The notes below the pieces were generated by a model that was not told where the DNA came from, did no database searches, and worked only from the letters and a program-made list of their open reading frames with translations. A program made the position numbers and the translations under genes. Shown piece by piece: positions 18,168-26,983 of a stretch of DNA of 64,000 nucleotides. Numbering within the stretch: the first letter of the stretch is position 1; each line of letters begins with the position of its first letter. Origin of the DNA: Candidatus Marinamargulisbacteria bacterium (GTDB lineage: Bacteria; Margulisbacteria; Marinamargulisbacteria; UBA817); assembly GCA_023262965.1 (NCBI GenBank), contig JALQXX010000001.1, positions 1 to 64,000 of the forward strand, given 5' to 3'.

Positions 18168-19370
18168 ATGAAAAAAAAAGTGGTACTGGCGTATTCCGGC
18201 GGGTTAGACACCTCCGTTATGATTCCATGGCTCAAGCATCATTACGATTGTGATGTGATTGCGATGTGTGCCAATTTGGGGCAAGAGGACGAATTGGATG
18301 GATTGGTTGAAAAAGCCCGCAAAACCGGTGCTGCCAATGTGTACATCGAAGATTTGCGGGAGGAATTTGTTACCGATTACATTTACCCCACTTTACGTGC
18401 GGGGGCTATTTACGAAAAAAAATATTTACTAGGAACCAGTTTTGGCCGTCCCTTAATTGCCAAACGGCAAGTCGAGATTGCCCATGCGGAAGGGGCCACA
18501 ATGGTCGCCCATGGCGCCACTGGAAAAGGAAACGACCAAGTACGATTTGAGTTAACCTTTATGGCCCTGGACCCCACACTAACCATTATTGCGCCGTGGA
18601 AAGATCCGGCCTGGGATCTGCATTCCCGAGAGGCGTGTTTAGAGTACGCGCACCAGCACAACATTCCCGTAACGCAATCCATCAAGCGCTTGTATTCCGA
18701 AGATCGAAATATGTGGCATTTATCGCATGAAGGGGGTGTTTTGGAGGATCCCCGCAACGAGGCGCCCGACGATGTATTCACGCTATCGCGTACATTGGAA
18801 TCAGCGTTGGATACCCCGGAATATGTAACGGTTGATTACGAAGCGGGTCGACCCGTCCGTGTGAATGGCCAGGCGTTATCCCCGGTGGCCATTATCACAA
18901 CGCTCAATCGCATCGGTGCAGCCCATGGGATTGGTCAGGTGGACATGGTTGAAAATCGCTTAGTGGGCATTAAATCCCGTGGGGTATACGAAACGCCCGG
19001 GGGTACCATTCTTTATGAAACGCATCGCATGTTGGAGCAATTGGTGTTGGATCGCGACACGGCCCTTCTTAAGCAAAAATTGGGCATTGAGTACGCGCAA
19101 ATGGTGTATGATGGCCGTTGGTTTTGCCCCGCGCGTCAAGCATTGGATGCTTTTGTGGATGCCACGCAATCGGTGGTCACCGGTTCGGTTCGTGTTAAGC
19201 TTTACAAAGGGAATATTGTACCCGCAGGCATGCAGGCACCGGCATCACTCTATTCCACCGATTTGGCCTCATTTTCAGATACCGAGCTCTATAATCAAAA
19301 AGATGCCACCGGATTTATTCGCATATTTGGACTGCCCATGAAAGTGCATGGCATGGTGAATCGCTCATGA
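18168..19370 (+). CDS. argG: Argininosuccinate synthase
   Basis: ArgG condenses citrulline and aspartate using ATP. The 400-residue length is normal. The PP-loop Y-S-G-G-L-D-T-S (9-16) and the [12 protein letters not shown] motif near 115 mark this family. A ribosome site AAAGGATG precedes ATG 18168. The stop overlaps the argH start by 4 bp. Confidence 0.96.
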   Translation: MKKKVVLAYSGGLDTSVMIPWLKHHYDCDVIAMCANLGQEDELDGLVEKARKTGAANVYIEDLREEFVTDYIYPTLRAGAIYEKKYLLGTSFGRPLIAKRQVEIAHAEGATMVAHGATGKGNDQVRFELTFMALDPTLTIIAPWKDPAWDLHSREACLEYAHQHNIPVTQSIKRLYSEDRNMWHLSHEGGVLEDPRNEAPDDVFTLSRTLESALDTPEYVTVDYEAGRPVRVNGQALSPVAIITTLNRIGAAHGIGQVDMVENRLVGIKSRGVYETPGGTILYETHRMLEQLVLDRDTALLKQKLGIEYAQMVYDGRWFCPARQALDAFVDATQSVVTGSVRVKLYKGNIVPAGMQAPASLYSTDLASFSDTELYNQKDATGFIRIFGLPMKVHGMVNRS

Positions 19371-20740
19371 CCAAACTCTGGGGCGGACGCTTTACTCAGA
19401 CTCTGGATCCGTCTGCGGTGGATTTCAGTTATTCATTATCATTTGATTACGAACTACTGCCCTACGATATTCAGTTAAATCGGGCGTATGTGGATGCCTT
19501 AACAACGGCGGGGATATTCACAACGGCCGAGCGCGACATTGTGCAAGCGTCGTTGGATCGTATTCGCGATCGCATACCGCAGATTATCGCCAATCTTCCA
19601 GATGATGAGGATGTCCACAGCTTGGTTGAGCGTTTGGTGATTGACGATGTGGGGGATTTGGGCAAAAAAATGCATTCGGGCAAGTCTCGAAACGACCAGG
19701 TGGCCACCGATTTGCGCTTGTATGTAAAAGATGCGATTGAGGGCATTAACACGCACATTCACGCGTGTTTCAAGGCCTTATACGATTTGGCATCCGATCA
19801 TGTGGACACGGTATTTCCCGGTTTCACGCATTTGCAGGTGGCGCAGCCGGTGGTGTTGGCCCATCATGTGTTGGCATACTTCGAAAAATTCATGCGGGAT
19901 CAGCACCGATTTGCGGACGCCTATGAACGGGCCGATCAATGCCCATTGGGTTCCGCCGCACTAGCGGGATCCAATTACCCCCTGGATCGGTATCAATTGG
20001 CGGAATCGTTGGGTTTTTCGGATATTACCCGCAACAGCATGGACGCGGTATCCGATCGGGATTTTGTATTGGATGCGCTGTATGCCGCGAGCATGATTAC
20101 CCTGCATATATCCCAATTTTGTGAAGAATTAATCCTATGGTCCTCGTCGATTGTTGGGTTTATTACAATTGGGGATGCGTTTACCACGGGCAGTTCCATT
20201 ATGCCTCAAAAAAAGAATCCCGACATTGCAGAGCTCTTGCGTGGTCAGGCCGGTGCCATGTTGGGGCAATTTGTAGCGGTTCATGAGCTGATCAAAGGGT
20301 TGCCATTAACCTACAATCGGGATCTACAAGACGACAAAAAATACCTATTTACAGCCTTAAAAACCACGCAGGCCTCTTTAAACTGTTTTGCAAAAATGAT
20401 TCCCACCATCCGTGTGAACACCGATCGTATTCATGCGGCACTCAATTCCGGGCACATATTGGCTACGGAAATAGCGGATTATTTAGCCATGAAAGGCCTG
20501 CCGTTTCGGTCAGCGCACGAGGTGGTTGGCCAGATGGTCCAAGAAGCCGAGGCGCAAGGCTGTCAAGTTCACGAACTTCCCTTAAGTACGTTACAGACCC
20601 TGTCATCGCACATCAAACCCGATATTCATGATTGGCTCTCTATTGAGGCGGCAATAAGCAAGAAAAATGGGGTAGGGGGTACCGCTAAAACCAGTATTCG
20701 CACCCAATTGCATCACATAAAGGAGGCATTTAAATGGTAG
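19367..20740 (+). CDS. argH: Argininosuccinate lyase
   Basis: ArgH splits argininosuccinate into arginine and fumarate, the last step of the pathway. The 457-residue protein opens with K-L-W-G-G-R-F and has the fumarase/aspartase signature [11 protein letters not shown] near residue 280, whose serine acts as the catalytic acid or base. It ends over the start of ndk (7 bp overlap). Confidence 0.96.
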   Translation: MTKLWGGRFTQTLDPSAVDFSYSLSFDYELLPYDIQLNRAYVDALTTAGIFTTAERDIVQASLDRIRDRIPQIIANLPDDEDVHSLVERLVIDDVGDLGKKMHSGKSRNDQVATDLRLYVKDAIEGINTHIHACFKALYDLASDHVDTVFPGFTHLQVAQPVVLAHHVLAYFEKFMRDQHRFADAYERADQCPLGSAALAGSNYPLDRYQLAESLGFSDITRNSMDAVSDRDFVLDALYAASMITLHISQFCEELILWSSSIVGFITIGDAFTTGSSIMPQKKNPDIAELLRGQAGAMLGQFVAVHELIKGLPLTYNRDLQDDKKYLFTALKTTQASLNCFAKMIPTIRVNTDRIHAALNSGHILATEIADYLAMKGLPFRSAHEVVGQMVQEAEAQGCQVHELPLSTLQTLSSHIKPDIHDWLSIEAAISKKNGVGGTAKTSIRTQLHHIKEAFKW

Positions 20741-21138
20741 AACAAAGTTTGGTATTCATAAAACCCGATGGGGTCAAACGGCGATTAATGGCCGATATTG
20801 TGGGGCGGTTTGAGAAACGCGGGTTCCTATTTAAGCATATGGAATTGCGGCAACTCACGCCTGAGGCGGTGGATACGCACTATCGGGATCACGTCAACCA
20901 GCCCTTTTATCCGGGCTTAAAGGCCTTTATCTTGAGTGGTCCGGTGTTACTGATGGTTCTGGAAGGGGACCGTTGTGTGGATACCATTCGCCAGATGGTG
21001 GGACCAACCGATGCTTTGGTGGCACCAGCAGGAACGATTCGCGGTGATTTGGCGTTATCAAAAGGTGAAAATGTGATTCATGCTTCCGATAGCCCCGAAT
21101 CGGCGCAACGTGAAATTGCCCATTTTTTTGGTCATTAG
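20734..21138 (+). CDS. ndk: Nucleoside diphosphate kinase
   Basis: Ndk balances nucleoside triphosphates by phosphate transfer through an active-site histidine, His116 in N-V-I-H-A-S-D-S. The 134 residues match the usual length; K-P-D-G-V-K-R (10-16) is also conserved. The ATG at 20734 sits inside the argH stop and follows AAAGGAGG. Its 3' end overlaps the next gene in another frame. Confidence 0.95.
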   Translation: MVEQSLVFIKPDGVKRRLMADIVGRFEKRGFLFKHMELRQLTPEAVDTHYRDHVNQPFYPGLKAFILSGPVLLMVLEGDRCVDTIRQMVGPTDALVAPAGTIRGDLALSKGENVIHASDSPESAQREIAHFFGH

Positions 21139-22060
21139 TGCCCTGATTGCAGTTGGCCTTGTGTTGGGGGGCGTTCGCTATGCCTACTACAAGCCAGTCA
21201 CCTACGCCGATGACTGGATGGATTCCCCGCATACACAGGATCCGGCACTAACGAACCCCGCGTATCGATTATCGCAACACCCCAAGCACCCCCGTCGCAA
21301 AGATCCAGTGATGGTATTGGTCCACGGCTTTTCCGCGTCGACCTACGAATTTGATGCCTTTAAAACGGCGGTAACGGCCATCGCACCAACCATGCAATGG
21401 TCAACAATCCTCATGGGCGGGCATGGTCGAAACTATCACGCCTTTAAAGACGCCACCTGTGATGATTGGCAGGCCCCCCTGGTGGAAGAGGTCAATGCCC
21501 TTATTCAGTTGGGGTACACACGCATAACCCTAGTGGGGGTATCCACGGGGGCAACGGTGATCATGGACGCATTATTGCGCGGTTTGATTGATGCGACTGC
21601 CATTGAGTCAGTGATTATGGTGGACCCGTTTTTATCGCCACGAAATAAGTGGTTGTATGCCATTCCCTATCTCAAACGACTGATCCCCAATACCATGGCC
21701 GATGCCAGCACGCCATTGGCGCATGCACATTGGTATACCAATCGTCCGGCGGAGGCGCTTAATCAGTTACGCATTCTCATTACACGTGTGGCCCGATTGC
21801 AACAAACCGCAGCGATTTCTGTTCCAACAACGGTATACCTGGCGCTAAACGATCCCATTTGCGACACACAATACACCCAAAAAAACGTTTCCATAGGCTT
21901 CCCAAAAACCCGTATTCACACCAATGAATCCAATCATCATGTGATTATTGAGCCCAATACCAAAGCATCGGTGTGGACGCCGCAAGATCAAACACTCTTT
22001 GACACCATTATCCACGATATTGTTACCCACATAAAAATTTCCTTGACAGCAGATGGTTAG
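21080..22060 (+). CDS. Membrane-anchored alpha/beta-hydrolase
   Basis: A 326-residue protein with a hydrophobic anchor or signal at residues 14-33 and an alpha/beta-hydrolase fold. V-L-V-H-G-F (79-84) forms the oxyanion region, the nucleophile is Ser155 in G-V-S-T-G, and the acid and base are likely Asp in L-N-D-P and His in N-H-H-V near residue 277. It could be a lipase, esterase or acyltransferase; the substrate cannot be told. ATG 21080 overlaps ndk by 59 bp. GTG 21110, giving V-K-L-P-I-F-L, is an equally good start. Confidence 0.75.
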   Translation: MLPIAPNRRNVKLPIFLVISALIAVGLVLGGVRYAYYKPVTYADDWMDSPHTQDPALTNPAYRLSQHPKHPRRKDPVMVLVHGFSASTYEFDAFKTAVTAIAPTMQWSTILMGGHGRNYHAFKDATCDDWQAPLVEEVNALIQLGYTRITLVGVSTGATVIMDALLRGLIDATAIESVIMVDPFLSPRNKWLYAIPYLKRLIPNTMADASTPLAHAHWYTNRPAEALNQLRILITRVARLQQTAAISVPTTVYLALNDPICDTQYTQKNVSIGFPKTRIHTNESNHHVIIEPNTKASVWTPQDQTLFDTIIHDIVTHIKISLTADG

Positions 22061-22070
22061 CTTGTAAAGT
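22043..22070 (+). promoter_or_regulatory. Predicted promoter upstream of the SRPBCC-like gene
   Basis: Consensus TTGACA (22043-22048) and TAAAGT (22065-22070) with 16 bp spacing, inside the 3' end of the hydrolase gene. A second -10-like TATAAA (22077-22082) lies 8 bp before the ATG. No ribosome site is seen before ATG 22091. Confidence 0.45.
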
Positions 22071-22090
22071 GGTTGTTATAAAACATTATT

Positions 22091-22576
22091 ATGATTACGA
22101 TTAACTATTGTATTACAGAAGATGCCAATCAGGTGACCCCTCACACAATATACCAATTTTTAAAGCATATTGATCGGGTGTATTTGCAATTGAGTCCGGC
22201 GCATCAGTCATTTACATTAATGAATACCACGACAATTTGTGAAGGGGCCATTATTGAAAATACTGAAAAAGCGGGTTTTCAGCAGGTCTGTCATCGATAC
22301 ACGGTTGAAACCGATACGCCGCAGCACATAGTGTTGGTATCCCCGCGATCAATGGTTTCTATTGGGGGTATCATGCGCATGCCGGTTCATGTAGCCGTCG
22401 CATTTTTTATTGATAACGATGCGACTCATGTGCGATTGCGCTGTGAACTAACATTGTCTTTTTATAAAAAAATTCATGAAGTAGCCGCCCGATTGATCGG
22501 AACGTACCGTATTTGGAATGCCCATGTCCAGGAAGAAATGGAAAATGGTCGCCGCATATTCATGACGGCGGCATAA
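22091..22576 (+). CDS. Uncharacterised SRPBCC-like protein
   Basis: A 161-residue soluble protein with alternating beta strands and a long C-terminal helix (about 118-155, K-K-I-H-E-V-A-A-R-L-I-G-T-Y), the pattern of START/SRPBCC ligand-binding folds. The early segment I-Y-Q-F-L-K-H-I-D-R-V-Y and the W-N-A-H near the end fit this only loosely. No catalytic motif is seen. It has its own promoter-like sequence and is followed by the ferredoxin-nadA pair. Function unknown. Confidence 0.55.
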   Translation: MITINYCITEDANQVTPHTIYQFLKHIDRVYLQLSPAHQSFTLMNTTTICEGAIIENTEKAGFQQVCHRYTVETDTPQHIVLVSPRSMVSIGGIMRMPVHVAVAFFIDNDATHVRLRCELTLSFYKKIHEVAARLIGTYRIWNAHVQEEMENGRRIFMTAA

Positions 22577-22579
22577 GTC

Positions 22580-22608
22580 TTGGAACTTTAGCGGTTTTTT
22601 GATAGGAT
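22580..22608 (+). promoter_or_regulatory. Predicted promoter for ferredoxin-nadA
   Basis: TTGGAA (22580-22585) and TAGGAT (22603-22608) with 17 bp spacing. The predicted start, about 22615, leaves only some 5 nt before ATG 22620, and no ribosome site is visible. Confidence 0.45.
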
Positions 22609-22619
22609 AATACAAATTT

Positions 22620-22835
22620 ATGACGGCCAAAACGGGTTCAAAAGCGTATTATATTATGGATCACTGCATTGCATGCACAACATGTAGCACGGTATCCCCG
22701 CAGGTGTTCAGCTTGGATGTATCTCGGCTCATAGCGGTTGTGCGTTCGCAGCCGACCAATCCGGTTGATGATGCCAAAAGTTTTTCCGCTCTTAAGTGCT
22801 GTCCGGTGTCCGCTATTGGCCAGGTAACGCAATGA
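22620..22835 (+). CDS. Single-cluster [4Fe-4S] ferredoxin
   Basis: A 71-residue ferredoxin. Cluster ligands are Cys16, Cys19 and Cys22 in C-I-A-C-T-T-C, plus a distal Cys60 or Cys61 before P-V-S-A-I. The residue before the first proline is Ser rather than Cys (V-S-P), so only one cluster is expected. The stop overlaps the nadA start (TGA/ATG). It may pass electrons to an enzyme in NAD synthesis or help with the cluster of NadA; this is inference from linkage. Confidence 0.82.
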   Translation: MTAKTGSKAYYIMDHCIACTTCSTVSPQVFSLDVSRLIAVVRSQPTNPVDDAKSFSALKCCPVSAIGQVTQ

Positions 22836-23845
22836 TTACTGCCGATGCATTATTTGAAAAATTATCCCATGTCACCTTAGGGGGCACCATATGCCGGTAT
22901 TCCAAAGATACCTGTGCGACACTGGCGCCCCAAATCAATGCAATTAACGCCCTCAAAGCCCAAAAAAATGCCATTATTTTGGCCCATTCGTATGTCGCAC
23001 CCGAGATTGTATACGGTGTGGCCGATCATGTGGGGGATTCCTTCGAGCTCAGTAAAATTGCACAATCCACGTCCTCTGATATCATTATTTTTGCGGCGGT
23101 TAAATTCATGGCCGAAACCGCAAAGGTATTAAACCCCACCAAGCGGGTGTTTATTCCATCTCAGATTAATGGCTGTAGCTTGGCGGATTCAATCACGGTT
23201 GAGGGGGTTCAGATTTTGCGTCACACCTACCCAGACCACGCCTTCATTTGTTATATTAATACATCAGCGGCGGTGAAAGCACACTGTGATTGTACGGTAA
23301 CATCATCAAATGTATACACGATTGTGGAAAAGTACCCCAATGATCGGATTTATTTTTTACCCGATCGGCTGATGGGCCAAAATATCGCCAATCACTTACA
23401 AAGCATTGGCAGCACCAAGATCTTTGACTACTATACAGGCACCTGCTACGTTCATGAAGAATACGATCCCGACATGATTGCCTACATTCGATCCAAGCAT
23501 CCCCAGGCCGCTATTGTGGCTCATCCAGAATGCCAGCCGGCCATTGTGGATCAGGCTACCTTTGTGGGGTCGACATCCCAAATGATTCAATACGTAAAAA
23601 CCACCACACATGATCAATACGTTTTGCTAACCGAATGTGGCTTAACAGCGCGATTACAAGCAGAAGAACCACAAAAGCAATTTATTGGTAGTTGCACGAT
23701 GTGTCGCTACATGAAATCCAATACCCTCGATCACATTCAGCAGTGTTTGGAATCGCCACATCCGTCCTCCGAAATTCATTTGGATGATGCTACAATTCAG
23801 GGGGCGAATCAATCATTGGCGGCCATGTTTCGGTACGCGTCATGA
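22832..23845 (+). CDS. nadA: Quinolinate synthase A
   Basis: NadA condenses iminoaspartate with dihydroxyacetone phosphate to make quinolinate, using a [4Fe-4S] cluster. The protein of about 337 residues has I-L-A-H-S-Y, G-D-S-F-E-L-S, F-M-A-E-T-A-K, N-T-S-A-A-V-K-A, S-S-N, H-P-E-C and a late C-T-M-C-R-Y-M-K, covering the conserved cluster cysteines. The frame is open upstream, but ATG 22832 follows AGG and overlaps the ferredoxin stop. It overlaps the next gene by 4 bp. nadB and nadC are not in this window. Confidence 0.93.
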   Translation: MITADALFEKLSHVTLGGTICRYSKDTCATLAPQINAINALKAQKNAIILAHSYVAPEIVYGVADHVGDSFELSKIAQSTSSDIIIFAAVKFMAETAKVLNPTKRVFIPSQINGCSLADSITVEGVQILRHTYPDHAFICYINTSAAVKAHCDCTVTSSNVYTIVEKYPNDRIYFLPDRLMGQNIANHLQSIGSTKIFDYYTGTCYVHEEYDPDMIAYIRSKHPQAAIVAHPECQPAIVDQATFVGSTSQMIQYVKTTTHDQYVLLTECGLTARLQAEEPQKQFIGSCTMCRYMKSNTLDHIQQCLESPHPSSEIHLDDATIQGANQSLAAMFRYAS

Positions 23846-24507
23846 TATCACCCACGCCGCCGCAGGTCCTTATTTCGCGATTGCAGACGTTTTTGGATAC
23901 CATTCCCCAAGCGGTGACCCCGGTATTGGCGACAAAGTACGCAACCGCTGCCGACATTACGGCTATCAGTTCTGTATTTCCGCATCTTATTTTTGGTGAA
24001 AATCGGGTGCAAAGTGGTCTAGAGAAGCAGGCAATTTGTGGGGATCTTCCCAATGATTGGCACTTTATAGGGCATTTGCAGCGCAATAAAGTTAAAATGG
24101 TCTGTGCCAGCTATAGGTTAATTCAATCGGTGGACTCGGTACGATTATTGGATGCCATTCATCACGCTACGCCATCCGATCATCCCCCACAACCCGTTTT
24201 ATTGCAAATTAATCCCTTGGACACCCCAACGCAATATGGATTGAGTGAATCGGCGATTCAGGAGATTATGGCGGGTCGATCAACGTGGTCACGTGTGGCG
24301 ATTAACGGTCTGATGGGAATTGCGCCACAAACATCCGATACAGAGCTCATAAAAAAAACATTCAAGCAAATACGCCAATTATATGATAATCTAAATAGAC
24401 ATGGTGCATTGTTGTCAGTATTAAGTATGGGTATGAGTAATGATTATCGTATTGCTATTGACGAAGGTGCTACAATGATTCGGATAGGAAGCGTTATTTT
24501 TAAATGA
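23842..24507 (+). CDS. yggS: YggS/PLPBP-family pyridoxal phosphate homeostasis protein
   Basis: A 221-residue alanine-racemase-like barrel without the second domain. The PLP lysine is Lys32 in L-A-T-K-Y, and the family patterns F-G-E-N-R-V-Q, W-H-F-I-G-H-L-Q-R-N-K and late G-M-S-N-D-Y with G-A-T-M-I-R-I-G are all present. These proteins buffer PLP and affect amino-acid pools. It is followed by sepF with a 4 bp overlap, the same linkage seen in Firmicutes, Actinobacteria and Cyanobacteria division clusters. Confidence 0.93.
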   Translation: MISPTPPQVLISRLQTFLDTIPQAVTPVLATKYATAADITAISSVFPHLIFGENRVQSGLEKQAICGDLPNDWHFIGHLQRNKVKMVCASYRLIQSVDSVRLLDAIHHATPSDHPPQPVLLQINPLDTPTQYGLSESAIQEIMAGRSTWSRVAINGLMGIAPQTSDTELIKKTFKQIRQLYDNLNRHGALLSVLSMGMSNDYRIAIDEGATMIRIGSVIFK

Positions 24508-24956
24508 GTTTAATACAATCGGTTTTACAATTTTTTGGGTTTTCAGATCACGATGATGAGTCGGTGTCCAAGCCATCCGCAGAGGTGATCCATCACGTTT
24601 CACCGGAGCGCCCTACCATTCAGGCTTTTCCGGAATCAAAGATGATTCCTAGCGAAATTCGGATTGCTAACCCCAGTGTATACGAAGATTCGGTAACCAT
24701 TGCGAGTCATCTACAAAAAAAGCGAGCGGTACTGGTAAATTTGCAGCAACTATCCCCATCCACAGCCAAGCGCATGATCGATTTTTTATGTGGAACGGCC
24801 TACGCTATGAATGGTCACATGAAAAAAGTAAGCGATTATTTATTTATATTTTCACCGTCGCACATTTTAATTGAGATGGCGGATGATATTAGTGATATTG
24901 AGCATGCGTACAATGAGCATGATCGGTACAAGCTAGACCAATTTTCGGGCACTTAG
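24504..24956 (+). CDS. sepF: Cell division protein SepF
   Basis: A 150-residue protein with an N-terminal amphipathic membrane-binding helix (S-L-I-Q-S-V-L-Q-F-F-G-F), a variable linker, and the SepF core from about 55 to 135. The core includes A-V-L-V-N-L-Q-Q-L, A-K-R-M-I-D-F-L-C-G-T-A-Y-A and F-I-F-S-P. SepF tethers FtsZ to the membrane, an alternative to FtsA. It overlaps yggS upstream, and its stop overlaps the GTG of mazG. Confidence 0.92.
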   Translation: MSLIQSVLQFFGFSDHDDESVSKPSAEVIHHVSPERPTIQAFPESKMIPSEIRIANPSVYEDSVTIASHLQKKRAVLVNLQQLSPSTAKRMIDFLCGTAYAMNGHMKKVSDYLFIFSPSHILIEMADDISDIEHAYNEHDRYKLDQFSGT

Positions 24957-25708
24957 TGGCGAATACACTCGGAGATTTACAAGGGATTATCACCGAACTC
25001 CGTGGTCCGAACGGGTGTCCCTGGGATAAAGAGCAGACCTTAGAATCGTTAACGCCTTATATTATTGAAGAAGCGTATGAATTGGTGGACGCCATTGAGT
25101 CGGCTCAACCCGATGCGATTATCGACGAACTCAGTGATCATTTACTGCATGTGGTGATGCTAACGCAATTAAGCCAAGAGCGGTATGGTATTTCATTGAC
25201 GGATGTTATTACGCACTGTTGTCAGAAAATGATTCGTCGGCACCCCCATGTTTTTGGCGATAAAAAGGCCGAATCGGTGGCGGATGTTATGCAGCAATGG
25301 GAGTCGATTAAGCAATCGGAGCAATCGGGAAAATCGGTATTGCATTCGGTTCCGGCAAATGGTCCATCCTTGCAACAATCACAAAAGATTCAAAAGAAAA
25401 TCACGCACTGGGGGTTAAATCCAGTAGCCCTTGATACAGACGCTCATGTATGGCAACAGGCATTATTGCAAATGATGCGGGATCATTCAACCACAGGGGA
25501 TAACCTGGGTCCGCTGTTATGGGCGGTTGTGTCTATCTGTGAGCAGTGGGACATATCTGCAGAAGATCACTTACGCAGCTATTATCGTGCGTTTATAGAG
25601 CAATGTAATCAGCTGGAACCCCTGCTTCAATCCAAACCCTTATCCGAGTGGTCTGTCCAAGACCAACAAATCCTGTGGGATCATCTCAAAAAACGTAAAC
25701 TGGGGTAG
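24956..25708 (+). CDS. mazG: MazG-type nucleoside triphosphate pyrophosphohydrolase
   Basis: A 250-residue MazG starting at GTG 24956. The N-terminal all-alpha domain has G-P-N-G-C-P-W-D-K-E-Q, E-E-A-Y-E-L-V-D-A-I-E and D-E-L-S-D-H-L, which supply the Mg-binding acidic residues; a second, weaker domain follows. MazG hydrolyses abnormal NTPs, and in some bacteria (p)ppGpp. It is the last gene of the plus-strand run before the IS remnant and terminator. Confidence 0.93.
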   Translation: MANTLGDLQGIITELRGPNGCPWDKEQTLESLTPYIIEEAYELVDAIESAQPDAIIDELSDHLLHVVMLTQLSQERYGISLTDVITHCCQKMIRRHPHVFGDKKAESVADVMQQWESIKQSEQSGKSVLHSVPANGPSLQQSQKIQKKITHWGLNPVALDTDAHVWQQALLQMMRDHSTTGDNLGPLLWAVVSICEQWDISAEDHLRSYYRAFIEQCNQLEPLLQSKPLSEWSVQDQQILWDHLKKRKLG

Positions 25709-25743
25709 TTGTGTGATACAGGTATTTTTAAAAACGTGGGCTG

Positions 25744-25884
25744 GATCCATTACCATCAATGAGTCGGCCATGTGCCGTGGTACCATCAACCGATGGATTC
25801 CCCGCAGTTGGTTCACAACCAAAGATTATTAAGATGGTATTCCCTTATTATAGTTGAGCTGTACCATTTTCGTACCTCAGTTTA
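25744..25884 (+). mobile_element. Internally deleted remnant, copy B of the window-edge IS
   Basis: 25744-25829 matches bases 346-438 of copy A, sharing GATCCATTA, GGCCATGTGCCGTG, CATCAACCGAT and ACCAAAGAT with scattered changes and stops. At 25854 it jumps to the IS terminal sequence TTGAGCTGTACCATTTTCG, corresponding to 667-685 of copy A, and ends in CCTCAG at 25875-25880. About 230 bp between these blocks in copy A have shrunk to about 24 bp. No coding capacity remains. Confidence 0.8.
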
Positions 25885-26062
25885 TTTTCGATATGGCTAA
25901 GGGTATGTTCTGTTAAAAAATCGGGGCGCATTAGTATTATTGTTGTACAAAATAACTCTATAATTGTATTATATACAATATGTAAAAAAAAATCTGTCGA
26001 AATCCCTCCAAAATATTGGCATAGATATTTTATTAATAAAGTTGTAATCTCATCACACACTT
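25885..26062. other. AT-rich intergenic DNA without a recognisable gene
   Basis: Between the IS remnant and the terminator the sequence is AT-rich and I see no supported gene. A minus-strand frame (25848-26099) runs through it and across the IS end, but lacks a ribosome site and any recognisable motif. Some of it may be IS flank. Confidence 0.5.
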
Positions 26063-26089
26063 GGCGGCCGAAAGGCCGCCTCCTTTTTA
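26063..26089 (+). terminator. Strong rho-independent terminator
   Basis: GGCGGCC (26063-26069), GAAA tetraloop, GGCCGCC (26074-26080), then TCCTTTTT. The stem is perfect and GC-only with a stable loop. The T tract is on the plus strand, so it would end transcripts coming from mazG, or read-through across the IS remnant. Confidence 0.85.
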
Positions 26090-26195
26090 TATAGAGCACA
26101 AATTTTTAAAAAATGTCTCTTAAATGGTGGAGATCGCTGGGTTTTTTGTGTGCTTATACGCTATGCGATTGTCACAACATACCGTATTGGATCAT

Positions 26196-26235
26196 ATTTT
26201 TAAAAAGCCGATTCAATGTAACCCATGGGGGCTTT
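26196..26235 (-). terminator. Probable terminator of the proB operon
   Basis: On the minus strand AAAGCC (26235-26230) pairs with GGCTTT (26209-26204) across a 20-nt loop and is followed by a T run and AAAAATAT. The left arm overlaps the proB stop. The short stem and long loop make it weak. Confidence 0.45.
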
Positions 26236-26983
26236 AGGCGTCTATAAACGTTCCGACACCTTTTTTTTCTAGCAAATCGGCAACAATGGTTGGTCGGCGT
26301 CCGTTTCCAATACGGACATCGATGCCTGCGGCTAATGCATTTGATGCGGCTAATAATTTGGAGGACATGCCGCCCCGCGAATTGGATGAGGACAATCGAG
26401 AATCAACCCAACCCAGTTCGCGTGATGTAATGGCCGATAATTGTTGAACCACGGTATTGGTATCATCCAATAGCCCGTCTACATTGGTTAACAAGATTAG
26501 TATATCGGCTGCCATTTCAATAGCTAACACGGATGCGAGTTGATCATTGTCGCCAAACTGAATTTCGTCAGTGGATACGGAATCATTTTCATTAATAATC
26601 GGAATAACATGATTGAGTAAAAGCGTATTAATGGTTGTTGTAATATTGGCGGTCTTTATAGAATCGTCAAAGTTATCTTTGGTGAGTAATAGTTGCCCAA
26701 CACACCGATTTTTTTGTTGAAACAATTCATAGTATTGCTGAAACAGTATTATTTGCCCAACAGATGCGGCGGCCTGTTTTTCGGATAATGTATTTAATGT
26801 TTGTTGAATGTGACGTGATCCGGATGTAATCGCTCCGGAACTTACAATAATAAATTCAATGTCTGGATGATGCATGGTGTAATCGGCAACCTGAAAAATT
26901 AACGACGTCATATTGGTCACATCCAAGCGATGCGATGCGTCAGTTAAGAGATTGCTTCCAATTTTAAGAACGATTCGTGTCAT
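26234..26983 (-). CDS. proB: Glutamate 5-kinase without PUA domain
   Basis: ProB phosphorylates glutamate, the first step of proline synthesis. The 249 residues comprise only the amino-acid-kinase domain: L-K-I-G-S-N near the N-terminus, V-S-S-G-A-I-T-S-G near 47, and N-E-N-D-S-V-S-T-D with F-G-D-N-D-Q-L-A-S near 135-150. The C-terminal PUA domain found in enterobacteria is absent, as in many other bacteria. It overlaps obg by 20 bp as the last gene of a minus-strand operon. proA is not in this window. Confidence 0.92.
   Translation of the reverse strand: MTRIVLKIGSNLLTDASHRLDVTNMTSLIFQVADYTMHHPDIEFIIVSSGAITSGSRHIQQTLNTLSEKQAAASVGQIILFQQYYELFQQKNRCVGQLLLTKDNFDDSIKTANITTTINTLLLNHVIPIINENDSVSTDEIQFGDNDQLASVLAIEMAADILILLTNVDGLLDDTNTVVQQLSAITSRELGWVDSRLSSSNSRGGMSSKLLAASNALAAGIDVRIGNGRRPTIVADLLEKKGVGTFIDA

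Noticed and set aside
22796-22831. Earlier start for nadA inside the ferredoxin gene
   Set aside because: ATG 22832 overlaps the ferredoxin stop and gives a normal NadA N-terminus.
25848-26099. Minus-strand frame of 83 codons between mazG and proB
   Set aside because: It spans the IS end and a terminator stem, is AT-driven, has no ribosome site and shows no familiar motif.
26113-26247. Plus-strand 44-codon frame with a hydrophobic, Cys-containing start
   Set aside because: It runs into the 3' end of proB on the other strand, has no ribosome site and is too short to support.
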